Positions 1 to 6,309 of a stretch of 8,522 nt of DNA are shown here, in pieces. The stretch's first letter is position 1. Each line of letters begins with the position of its first letter. The notes beneath the pieces were generated by a model. It ran no database searches and was not told the DNA's origin. It worked only from the letters and a program-made list of their open reading frames with translations. The DNA comes from CAWVWF01 sp963933885 (GTDB taxonomy: Bacteria; Bacteroidota; Bacteroidia; Flavobacteriales_C; GCA-002722245), in NCBI GenBank assembly GCA_963933885.1, contig CAWVWF010000160.1, positions 1 to 8,522 of the forward strand, given 5' to 3'. The position numbers and the translations under genes are program-made.

Positions 1-504
1 GAGTATGGTTTCTCCTTAACACAGTACTTAAATTTGAAGCTAGGTGCAAATGTTTTGAATACCTATATTAATAATGGAAAAGAAGCCCATTCTATTTGTG
101 ACTTACCAGGGAATACTTGTTTTTCTGAAGCGGAAGTTTTTTATATAAATACACCTTTGAGTTTAGAGTTTTATCAAAATGGAGGTAAGTCTGGGACAAA
201 AACTTTTTACAATATTACGCTTCATCCAATGTTTAGTATTCATGAAAGATTAATAAGATCTGAAATTTATACATTACCAACTGTTGAGTTGGTAATTGAT
301 TCAACAGATGTATCAGGGTTTAAATTTCAGGACTTGCATATTGGTTTCTCATAAGGTTCTGATATCGCCTTATCGAGAAAATTTAAGTATTACTTTGAAC
401 CTTCTATTCAGCATTCTATACTTTTCAGAAAAGAAGATTTAATCAATCCTAATTATCTTATTTCAATTAAGTTAGGATTTAAGATTAGGTCGTATAGAAG
501 ATAA
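1..504 (+). pseudogene. Outer-membrane beta-barrel protein, 3' part, interrupted by an in-frame TAA
   Basis: Reading frame 1 is open from the first base of the window, so the 5' end of the gene lies outside. It runs to TAA at 352-354, and the same frame then continues for 49 sense codons to a second TAA at 502-504. Before the stop the protein has alternating polar/hydrophobic strands, such as GFSLTQYLNLKLGANV and FYINTPLSLEF, typical of small Bacteroidota barrel proteins (PorT-like, outer membrane beta-barrel domain). After the stop, GSDIALSRKF, YYFEPSIQHSI and NYLISIKLGFKIRSYRR look like the final strands of the same barrel. The stop falls inside a strand (HIGFS-stop-GSDIAL), where family members usually have a hydrophobic or small residue. 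The downstream receptor starts 2 bp after the second stop, so the two were probably co-transcribed and perhaps translationally coupled. I infer a nonsense mutation (TTA, CAA, AAA or GAA to TAA would each be one change). A sequencing error or stop readthrough are alternatives. The TTG at 34 is not a real start because the frame is open upstream of it. Confidence 0.72.
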
Positions 505-506
505 TT

Positions 507-2900
507 ATGAAACATTTTTTTTCGTTGCTTATTATACTGTTTACTAGTATAGCTCATGCTCAAATAGGGTCAATTAAAGGAAGTTTAATTGATGAGGTTT
601 CTGGAGAATCACTTCCTTATTGTAATGTGGTGTTGTTTTCTAAATCAGAGGATATTATTGGTGGTTCTATTTCAAATGAATTAGGTGTTTTTTCTTTTGA
701 AAAATTAAAGTATGGCGAATATTTTCTTTCGTACCAGTCATTGACGCATAATGAAGCCAGTTCTGATACTTTTTCTCTTTCTATAAAAGTGCCTTCGAAA
801 GATATGGGGAAAGTAAAATTGCAAAGTCAGGAGGTTCTTACAGACGAAGTTGAAATTACATTTGAAAAGGCGGTTGTAAAAATTGAACCTGCAAAGAAAA
901 CTTTTGATGCGAAATCTACAGGTGTAGACGCAGGAGGTACTGCGACTGATCTGTTAAATAATTTACCATCAGTAGATGTTGATCAAGATGGTAACGTAAG
1001 TTTAAGAGGTAATTCTAATTTAAGGATTTTAATTAATGGTAAACCTGCAGGTGTAAATAAAGAAGATATTGCTGTGGTTCTGTCTCAACTACCTGCAAAT
1101 TCAATTGAATCAGTTGAAGTTATTACTGTTCCATCGGCAAAGTATGATCCAGAAGGGGTAGGAGGAATTATTAATATAATCTTAAAAAAAGAGCAGAAAA
1201 AAGGATTTAACGGAAGTGCAAATGTTTCTTATGCATGGAATGATAAAGTGAACGCATCATTGTCTGGGAATTATCGAGCAAAGAAATGGGGGGTAAATGC
1301 TTCTTATTCATTTAGAAACGGAAGCTATTGGTCCAACTCTTTAACAGAAGCTTTAACTGTTGTTGATGATAGTACTACTTGGTTTGATACTGATTCGAGG
1401 AACAATAGAAAGAATCCAGCTCATTTGGGGAAAATAGCTTTTAATTATAATCCCAAAAAGAATACTTCAATTAGTATAGAGGGGAGTGTTAATCATATGG
1501 ATAAAGAGAGTTCTAAAACTAGTGTTTATACTTGGAATTATAATCATGAAAGTGTTGATACAACAGCGAGACTTTCTGAAGCTAGTGGAACAAGAACTAG
1601 TGGGTACGGGCAAGTTGGAATAACTTCAAAAATTAAAAAAGTAAAGCTGGATGCTTTTTCAAGATATCAGTTAGGATGTGCTCCTCGTGTGAATGTTTAT
1701 ACTGAGAATTATAGTTTACAACGTCAGACTAGAGATTTTGAAAATGATCAATGGGTGAGTCAGTTAGATTTAGAGATACCACTTTTTTCTGATGAAAAAG
1801 ATTCTGTAAAACGATCTTTAAATATGGAAACAGGTGTGAAAATGAATTTTAGAAATTTTAGAGAAACGTCTTCGTTTTATGAATTTAGTCCTAGTGCAAA
1901 TGAGTTTCAAGAAGATTTAAATGTTAGTAATCAGTTGGTGTACGGAGATCAGGTTTTTGCAGGATATTCTTTATTGAATTTTTCAAAAGGAAAAGTTGCT
2001 GGAGCTATTGGTTTGAGAGCTGAGTATACTGATATCTCTTCTACTGTTTCAGGAAGTACTTTTGAAAAGAAAATGTTTAACTTATTCCCAAGTGTTTCTT
2101 TAGTTAAGAATTATAGTGACATAAGATCTTTGTCTTTTAGTTATAGTAAAAGAATTAAGCGCCCAACTGGTAGGCAGTTAAATCCAATAGCGAGTTTATC
2201 GAATAGGTTTAGTGCTCATGTTGGGAATTCAGAATTAATTCCTGAAAGAAGTCATTTAGCAGAACTTTCGTTTACAAATATTACTTCTAAAATAACTTTT
2301 AGTGGAACTGCATTTTATCAATATAGAGATGATAGGATGGGGAGGTTGAGTTATACTGATTCATTGGGTTTTTCTACCATCAAGTGGATTAATTTTAATT
2401 ATCATCAAACTGGAGGTCTTGAATTCTTCTTTAATTTTAAATTAAAGAAATGGCTTAAAATAAATACTTCAGCTACTTTTTATAGGACTTGGGTTGATGG
2501 GGAGAACTTTAAAGATGGTTATGTAGCAAACTATAATGGGTTTGATTTAAAAACTAATTTTAAATTCATTGCTTCAAAGAAAACTAGCTTTACTTTAACT
2601 GGAGATTATAATTCAAAACGTATTGCAGTTGTTGGTGTAGTTTTACCAAGATATGGTGCTGATGTATCAATGAAACATAAGTTTTTAAAGAACAAGGCTT
2701 ATTTTACTCTAAGGTATACTGATATCTTTTTAACTAGAGGTTTCTGGATAGATGTTGATGTTGATAATTGGTTTAGGGGTGTTTCCCATAAATACGAATC
2801 TCAAATATTATGGGTTGGATTAGGTTATTCTATAGGGAGTAAATCAAGAGGAAAACATAAAAGAAAGTCTCCTAAAAGTAGAGGTGGAGATGCAATGTAG
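507..2900 (+). CDS. TonB-dependent receptor-like outer-membrane beta-barrel protein
   Basis: The 797-residue protein begins with a clear signal peptide (hydrophobic residues 4-15, AHA cleavage site after residue 18). Residues about 20-95 form a CarboxypepD_reg-like beta-sandwich (GSIKGSLIDEVSGESLPYCNV, then GGSISNELGVFSFEKL). Residues about 130-228 form a plug domain: TATDLLNNLPSVDVDQDGNV, SLRGNSNLRILINGKPAG, then SIESVEVITVPSAKYDPEG and GGIINIILKK. From about 233 to 776 it is a transmembrane barrel of the OMP_b-brl_3 type. Such proteins sit in the outer membrane; many act as TonB-dependent importers, but the substrate cannot be read from the sequence. I see no obvious TonB box. The last barrel strand (ILWVGLGYSIG) is followed by about 20 strongly basic residues (GKHKRKSPKSRGG), so the barrel does not end at the C-terminus. 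The start is fixed by the signal peptide. It lies 2 bp after the interrupted barrel gene and is probably co-transcribed with it. The family is secure, the function general. Confidence 0.93.
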   Translation: MKHFFSLLIILFTSIAHAQIGSIKGSLIDEVSGESLPYCNVVLFSKSEDIIGGSISNELGVFSFEKLKYGEYFLSYQSLTHNEASSDTFSLSIKVPSKDMGKVKLQSQEVLTDEVEITFEKAVVKIEPAKKTFDAKSTGVDAGGTATDLLNNLPSVDVDQDGNVSLRGNSNLRILINGKPAGVNKEDIAVVLSQLPANSIESVEVITVPSAKYDPEGVGGIINIILKKEQKKGFNGSANVSYAWNDKVNASLSGNYRAKKWGVNASYSFRNGSYWSNSLTEALTVVDDSTTWFDTDSRNNRKNPAHLGKIAFNYNPKKNTSISIEGSVNHMDKESSKTSVYTWNYNHESVDTTARLSEASGTRTSGYGQVGITSKIKKVKLDAFSRYQLGCAPRVNVYTENYSLQRQTRDFENDQWVSQLDLEIPLFSDEKDSVKRSLNMETGVKMNFRNFRETSSFYEFSPSANEFQEDLNVSNQLVYGDQVFAGYSLLNFSKGKVAGAIGLRAEYTDISSTVSGSTFEKKMFNLFPSVSLVKNYSDIRSLSFSYSKRIKRPTGRQLNPIASLSNRFSAHVGNSELIPERSHLAELSFTNITSKITFSGTAFYQYRDDRMGRLSYTDSLGFSTIKWINFNYHQTGGLEFFFNFKLKKWLKINTSATFYRTWVDGENFKDGYVANYNGFDLKTNFKFIASKKTSFTLTGDYNSKRIAVVGVVLPRYGADVSMKHKFLKNKAYFTLRYTDIFLTRGFWIDVDVDNWFRGVSHKYESQILWVGLGYSIGSKSRGKHKRKSPKSRGGDAM

Positions 2901-2911
2901 AAAGATTATTA

Positions 2912-4255
2912 TTAGCTAATGTCTTTTTCGTCAAATGTGATTTGATATTCACTTTCTAGTTCATTCAATATAGGGTTATAGATCCCTGGTTCTAGTGGTA
3001 AAAGAACTCCTGTTTGCGTTATCTTTTTATTTAAAATTAGTTTTGTGGCAATTCCGATAGGAAGTCCAACTGTTATCGCCATTGCCGTTTTCTCCTGATC
3101 TTCTCCAATAACAACCATTGAGGCTTGTTTGTGTTTAATTACCCCGTTTATTTTGTATTTGAATTGGTGCCACATAACAATCATGTCCTTATCGTTTGGT
3201 GATAAGCTCCATTTTTTTTCTAATATATTTTGAAGTACTTGTGCAGGTGTTGCCGATTTTAAACCTATTTTAGTTTCTTCAAATAGACCTATAAATTGAA
3301 GTTGTTCAATTAACTTAAAATCATCTTGACGAATTCCTAGATATGCTTTTAGTTTAATTTCAACACTATCTGTTGGGTTGTAGCGAAGAAAGAGGTTCGT
3401 GAATTGTCTGTTCGTCATTCCTTCCAGGTTTTCAATATGGTAGGAGTCATCGGTCATCCCGAGTTGAACAAGACAATCCCAAGCTTTACAAAAGCCAGGT
3501 TTCCTTAAAGTTCCTCTGAATAAAGTAGAAATGTTTTCTAAACCATAAAGAGATCTATACTTTAACGAGTCTCTATTGGCATATCCTTCAAACCTACCAT
3601 AACCTTCGACTTCAATTATTTCAGTTCTTCTAAATAGTTTTTGATAAGGTATATATTTATAAGTGTCTTCTTGAATAAACATTGCTGCACCACCTTGTCC
3701 TGCTAGGACGACATTTCTAGGGTTCCATGTGAATTTGTAATTCCAAGGATTGTTATCACTCTGAGGAGCGACTAGTCCGCCAGTAAATGATTCAAAACCT
3801 AAAAGTTGTCCTCCTTCGTTTTGAATTTCGTGAATGATTCTCATTGCACTCATATGATCAAGTCCAGGGTCGAGACCACATTCATTTAAAAACAGTAACC
3901 CTTTTTCCTTCGCTGCATCATTTAAGTTTCGCATTTCTTCACTTATGTAAGATGCTGTTATAAGGTTTTTTCCGTAGTTTAAGCATTCTTGAGCGACATG
4001 CATGTGAAATCTAGCTGGAAGCATACTTATAACGATGTCGGCTAGATTTATTTTTTGGGAGATAAAATTTTGATCTGTAACATCTCCTTCATAGATGTTA
4101 ACGTTATTGGATTCTTTTAATATCTGTGGTGTTGTCGATAAGTTGTTTGTAACGAGGTTGATAGACCAGTTTTCTTTCTCTGAGTTTTTGAGTAAGTACT
4201 CTACCAAGCTACTACTTGATCTTCCTGCTCCAAACAATAATATCTTTCTTTTCAT
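2912..4255 (-). CDS. Saccharopine dehydrogenase (LYS9-like) family oxidoreductase
   Basis: The 447-residue protein has an N-terminal Rossmann fold with the nucleotide-binding loop LLFGAGRSSSSLVEYLL (residues 6-22) and an acidic patch near 56-61 (EGDVTD). The dehydrogenase core motif ISMLPARFHMHVA (76-88) is followed by NLITASYISEEMR (97-109) and NECGLDPGLDHMSAM (124-138). The C-terminal saccharopine dehydrogenase domain shows GGLVAPQSDNNPWNYKFTW (159-177) and GYANRDSLKYRSLYG (224-238). These agree in order and spacing with fungal Lys9 and the SDH half of animal LKR/SDH. Those enzymes use NAD(P) to interconvert saccharopine with 2-aminoadipate semialdehyde plus glutamate. In a bacterium of this type it may act in lysine catabolism, but no lysine-ketoglutarate reductase or aminoadipate semialdehyde dehydrogenase is nearby, so the substrate is inferred. 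It is cytoplasmic, with no signal peptide. The ATG start directly precedes the Rossmann strand. It converges on the receptor gene (11 bp between stops) and diverges from rpoD. Confidence 0.9.
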   Translation of the reverse strand: MKRKILLFGAGRSSSSLVEYLLKNSEKENWSINLVTNNLSTTPQILKESNNVNIYEGDVTDQNFISQKINLADIVISMLPARFHMHVAQECLNYGKNLITASYISEEMRNLNDAAKEKGLLFLNECGLDPGLDHMSAMRIIHEIQNEGGQLLGFESFTGGLVAPQSDNNPWNYKFTWNPRNVVLAGQGGAAMFIQEDTYKYIPYQKLFRRTEIIEVEGYGRFEGYANRDSLKYRSLYGLENISTLFRGTLRKPGFCKAWDCLVQLGMTDDSYHIENLEGMTNRQFTNLFLRYNPTDSVEIKLKAYLGIRQDDFKLIEQLQFIGLFEETKIGLKSATPAQVLQNILEKKWSLSPNDKDMIVMWHQFKYKINGVIKHKQASMVVIGEDQEKTAMAITVGLPIGIATKLILNKKITQTGVLLPLEPGIYNPILNELESEYQITFDEKDIS

Positions 4256-4368
4256 TGTTATCTATCTAGTTGTATATAAGGTAACGATTCGTATTTAAAT
4301 AAGGTTGTGTTAGTTTGAAATCTTTTTAGTAAAGTGTTGTGGTTTTCGATGAACGACGAAACTTAATA

Positions 4369-4400
4369 GGTTAAATACCGTAGCTGTATTACCGTTAACC
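4369..4400. repeat. Small inverted repeat in the leader upstream of rpoD
   Basis: GGTTAA (4369-4374) and TTAACC (4395-4400) form perfect 6-bp arms 20 bases apart, ending 17 bp before the rpoD start codon. Between them the short motif TACCGT occurs at 4376-4381 and again at 4390-4395. This lies in the 162-bp divergent region 4256-4417 between the dehydrogenase gene and rpoD. I could not find a convincing TAnnTTTG promoter there for either gene. The arms are short and the composition is AT-rich, so the repeat may be chance. Confidence 0.3.
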
Positions 4401-4417
4401 ACTTACCCTAAAAGATA

Positions 4418-5290
4418 ATGAGACAATTAAAAATAACCAAACAAGTTACCAATAGAGACACAATCTCACTTGATAAATATTTACAAGAAATAGGTAAAGA
4501 ATCTTTAATTACACCAGAACAAGAAGTTGAATTAGCAATTAGAATTAGAGAAGGCGATCAGCTTGCATTGAATAAATTAACCAAAGCAAATTTACGTTTT
4601 GTAGTTTCTGTTTCTAAACAATATCAAAATCAAGGTTTAACATTACCAGATTTAATAAATGAAGGTAATCTAGGATTGATTAAAGCTGCTCAAAGGTTTG
4701 ATGAGAAACGAGGATTTAAATTTATCTCGTATGCTGTTTGGTGGATAAGACAGAGTATTCTTCAGGCACTAGCTGAGCAAGCAAGAATTGTTAGATTACC
4801 ACTAAATAAAATCGGAAATATTAATAAGATTAATAGAGCATTTTCAGAACTAGAGCAAATTCATGAGCGTGAACCAACAGTTGACGAAATCGCTGATGCA
4901 TTGGATTTGAGTATAAATGAAGTTAAAGAGTCTTTAAGGAATAATAATAGAGCCGTTTCTATGGATGCTCCTTTGGGGGACGAGTCTGATTCAGGAACGC
5001 TGTACGATGTAATGGGGTCTAAGGATGGAAGTAGACCAGACGATAACTTGATGAATGAATCATTGAAAAGAGAGATTACAGATGCATTAGCTACATTGAC
5101 ACCAAGAGAATCGGATGTTCTGAGGTTGTATTTTGGAATTGAAAAATCAGTTAAAACCAATTTAACACTTGAAGAGATAGGGACTAGGTTTGATTTAACT
5201 AGAGAAAGAGTTAGGCAAATTAAAGAAAAGGCGATTAGAAGATTAAAACATTCTTCACGAAGTGCGTCTTTAATGAAGTATTTGGGATAA
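4418..5290 (+). CDS. rpoD: Primary RNA polymerase sigma factor RpoD (sigma-70 group, Bacteroidota short form)
   Basis: The 290-residue protein has the order of a Bacteroidota housekeeping sigma factor without region 1.1 or the long non-conserved insert of E. coli RpoD. Region 1.2 is at about 14-48 (DTISLDKYLQEIG, ITPEQEVELA). Region 2 spans about 51-125, with NLRFVVSVSKQYQNQGL, LPDLINEGNLGLIKAAQRFD, and the -10 recognition helix YAVWWIRQSILQAL (105-118). Region 3 spans about 126-205. Region 4 spans about 217-282, with LEEIGTRFDLTRERVRQIKE (251-270) as the helix-turn-helix that reads the upstream promoter element, and the protein ends in KYLG. The opening MRQLKITKQV is characteristic of these proteins, which supports the ATG start. 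It directs core polymerase to most promoters, which in this phylum have the TTG/TAnnTTTG form. The segment between YFGIE and LEEIG (SVKTNLT) seems a few residues longer than in the homologs I recall. It is apparently monocistronic and followed by its own terminator. Confidence 0.95.
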   Translation: MRQLKITKQVTNRDTISLDKYLQEIGKESLITPEQEVELAIRIREGDQLALNKLTKANLRFVVSVSKQYQNQGLTLPDLINEGNLGLIKAAQRFDEKRGFKFISYAVWWIRQSILQALAEQARIVRLPLNKIGNINKINRAFSELEQIHEREPTVDEIADALDLSINEVKESLRNNNRAVSMDAPLGDESDSGTLYDVMGSKDGSRPDDNLMNESLKREITDALATLTPRESDVLRLYFGIEKSVKTNLTLEEIGTRFDLTRERVRQIKEKAIRRLKHSSRSASLMKYLG

Positions 5291-5314
5291 TATAATACGA
5301 GTTTATAATTAATA

Positions 5315-5352
5315 CCCGCTTTTGTTTTTCAAACAAGAGCGGGATTTTTTTT
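5315..5352 (+). terminator. Rho-independent terminator after rpoD
   Basis: Arms at 5315-5327 and 5331-5343 pair over 13 positions, with one T/G wobble at 5321/5337. The base is GC-rich (CCCGCT/AGCGGG) and the loop is TTC. An A and eight T residues (5345-5352) follow directly. It lies 24 bp after the rpoD stop and separates rpoD from the SanA-family gene. The T-run follows the hairpin only on the plus strand, so it should act in that direction. Confidence 0.9.
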
Positions 5353-5436
5353 GATATTTTTTTCGAATAATAACCTAGAGTCATCGAATAATTAATTGTT
5401 CAATTAAATTATAAGATTCAATTGTATTATTGAAGT

Positions 5437-6102
5437 ATGAAGACGAAGATAGGAGTGTTTTTTTCAGGAGTTGTGTTTTTGGCTGGTCTACAAATCATGT
5501 TTTGTAATAAGTTGATTTTAGAAACATCGAAAAGTAAGATTTATAATTTGGTAAATGAATTACCAGATTATAAAACTGCGTTAGTTCTAGGAACCTCAAA
5601 GTTTTTAAAAAATGGAAGAGTAAATTTGTATTTTAAAAATAGAATTGATCGAACAATACAATTATATAAATCAGGAAAAATCAACTGTGTTATTGTTTCT
5701 GGGGATAATGGAACTTCATCATATGATGAACCAACACAAATGAAAGCTGACTTGGTGAAAGGTGGTATACCTTCATCTGTTATTATTTGTGATTATGCAG
5801 GTTTTAGAACGTTAGATTCTGTAGTTAGAGCAAAGCTAGTTTTTGGTTGTGATGAAATTGTAGTTGTTTCTCAGAAGTTTCATTTAGAACGAGCGTTGTA
5901 TCTAGCGACAAGGAATAATATAAAAGCTGTTGGATTTCAGGCAAAAGATGTTCCACATTGGTATAATAAGTCAGGTTATTACAGGGAGAGATTAGCCAGA
6001 GTTAAAGCTGTATATGATGTTTGTTTATTCAATAAAAAACCTAAGTTCTTAGGAGAGAAAATTACTGTTAGAAGAAATGAAGTAGTCGGGTTAAAGATGT
6101 AA
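5437..6102 (+). CDS. sanA: SanA/ElyC/YdcF (DUF218) family membrane-anchored envelope protein
   Basis: The 221-residue protein starts with one hydrophobic helix (residues 5-24) that probably anchors it in the inner membrane with the rest in the periplasm. The DUF218 domain follows: TALVLGTSKFLKNGRVNLYF (47-66), RIDRTIQLYKSGK (69-81), VIVSGDNGTSSYDEP (85-99), the signature DYAGFRTLDSVVRAK (119-133), VVVSQKFHLERAL (142-154) and YRERLARVKAVYD (182-194), ending in KPKFLGEKI (201-209). This matches the order in E. coli SanA, which is linked to vancomycin exclusion at high temperature and envelope barrier function; its biochemical activity is not established. The last 12 residues are unlike the core and are encoded by DNA shared with the convergent 64-residue gene. 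Start: ATG with the helix directly after it. It is apparently transcribed alone after the rpoD terminator; I found no convincing promoter. Confidence 0.92.
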   Translation: MKTKIGVFFSGVVFLAGLQIMFCNKLILETSKSKIYNLVNELPDYKTALVLGTSKFLKNGRVNLYFKNRIDRTIQLYKSGKINCVIVSGDNGTSSYDEPTQMKADLVKGGIPSSVIICDYAGFRTLDSVVRAKLVFGCDEIVVVSQKFHLERALYLATRNNIKAVGFQAKDVPHWYNKSGYYRERLARVKAVYDVCLFNKKPKFLGEKITVRRNEVVGLKM

Positions 6103-6262
6103 GTAACAAGAGTATTACCATTACTGTTATTATAACTTTAGTAGACCCTTTGAAGGTTTCGCTTCTTTCCTGTTTATCAATTTTATATCCCCAAATCAAT
6201 GCGATTATAAAGGCTGCAATAAAACAGTATGCGAAAATAAGTCTTCCAGGTGTAAATAACAT
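6068..6262 (-). CDS. Small two-helix membrane protein, unknown function
   Basis: This 64-residue protein has two hydrophobic segments, about 8-25 (LIFAYCFIAAFIIALIWG) and 43-60 (VIITVMVILLLLTSLTRL). They are joined by a charged loop (KIDKQERSETFKGSTK), so the loop is likely cytoplasmic and both ends outside. The opening LFTPGRLIF, the helix, and the following basic stretch resemble small hypothetical membrane proteins I recall from flavobacteria, but I cannot name the family and assign no function. Its ATG at 6262 lies just 4 bases from a good Bacteroidota -7 box, giving it an almost leaderless promoter of its own. The last 35 bp overlap the 3' end of the convergent sanA. It lies 47 bp downstream of the anti-sigma gene on the same strand, so read-through from that operon is also possible. 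Confidence 0.75.
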   Translation of the reverse strand: MLFTPGRLIFAYCFIAAFIIALIWGYKIDKQERSETFKGSTKVIITVMVILLLLTSLTRLLHFF

Positions 6263-6266
6263 GATG

Positions 6267-6296
6267 CAAATATAGGAACATGGAATGCTATTCCAA
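6267..6296 (-). promoter_or_regulatory. Candidate Bacteroidota promoter for the 64-residue membrane protein
   Basis: On the minus strand, TTG (6296-6294) is followed by exactly 19 bases and then TATATTTG (6274-6267). This is a full match to the phylum's TTG-N19-TAnnTTTG form. The -7 box ends 4 bases before the ATG at 6262, so the transcript would start at or next to the start codon. The spacer contains a perfect dyad (6281-6295). Confidence 0.55.
6281..6295. repeat. Perfect 15-bp dyad inside a promoter spacer
   Basis: TGGAAT (6281-6286) and ATTCCA (6290-6295) are exact inverted copies around GCT. No T-run follows on either strand, so it does not look like a terminator for the anti-sigma gene. 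Its place between the two promoter boxes would suit an operator, but no cognate regulator can be named. Confidence 0.4.
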
Positions 6297-6309
6297 TTAA
6301 GAAGTGGAC

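Noticed and set aside
34..354. Stand-alone 106-residue gene starting at TTG
   Set aside because: The frame is open to the first base of the window and reads as barrel strands upstream of the TTG, and the same frame continues after the stop. It is a fragment of a larger gene.
4095..4298. Open frame of 67 codons on the plus strand
   Set aside because: It lies almost wholly antisense inside the well-supported dehydrogenase gene, including its Rossmann motif, and the translation shows no family features.
4861..5160. Open frame of 99 codons on the minus strand
   Set aside because: It is antisense to conserved regions 3 and 4 of rpoD and is a shadow of that coding sequence.
5291..5296. TATAAT sequence directly after the rpoD stop
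   Set aside because: It resembles an E. coli -10 box, but Bacteroidota promoters use TAnnTTTG, no paired upstream element is visible, and the rpoD terminator follows immediately.
5398..5424. Two copies of TTCAATT before sanA
   Set aside because: They are short and lie in very AT-rich DNA, are not aligned with any recognisable promoter boxes, and are likely chance.
6281..6295. Dyad as terminator of the anti-sigma gene
   Set aside because: No T-run follows the hairpin on the minus strand and the stem is only 6 bp; a place in the promoter spacer explains it better.
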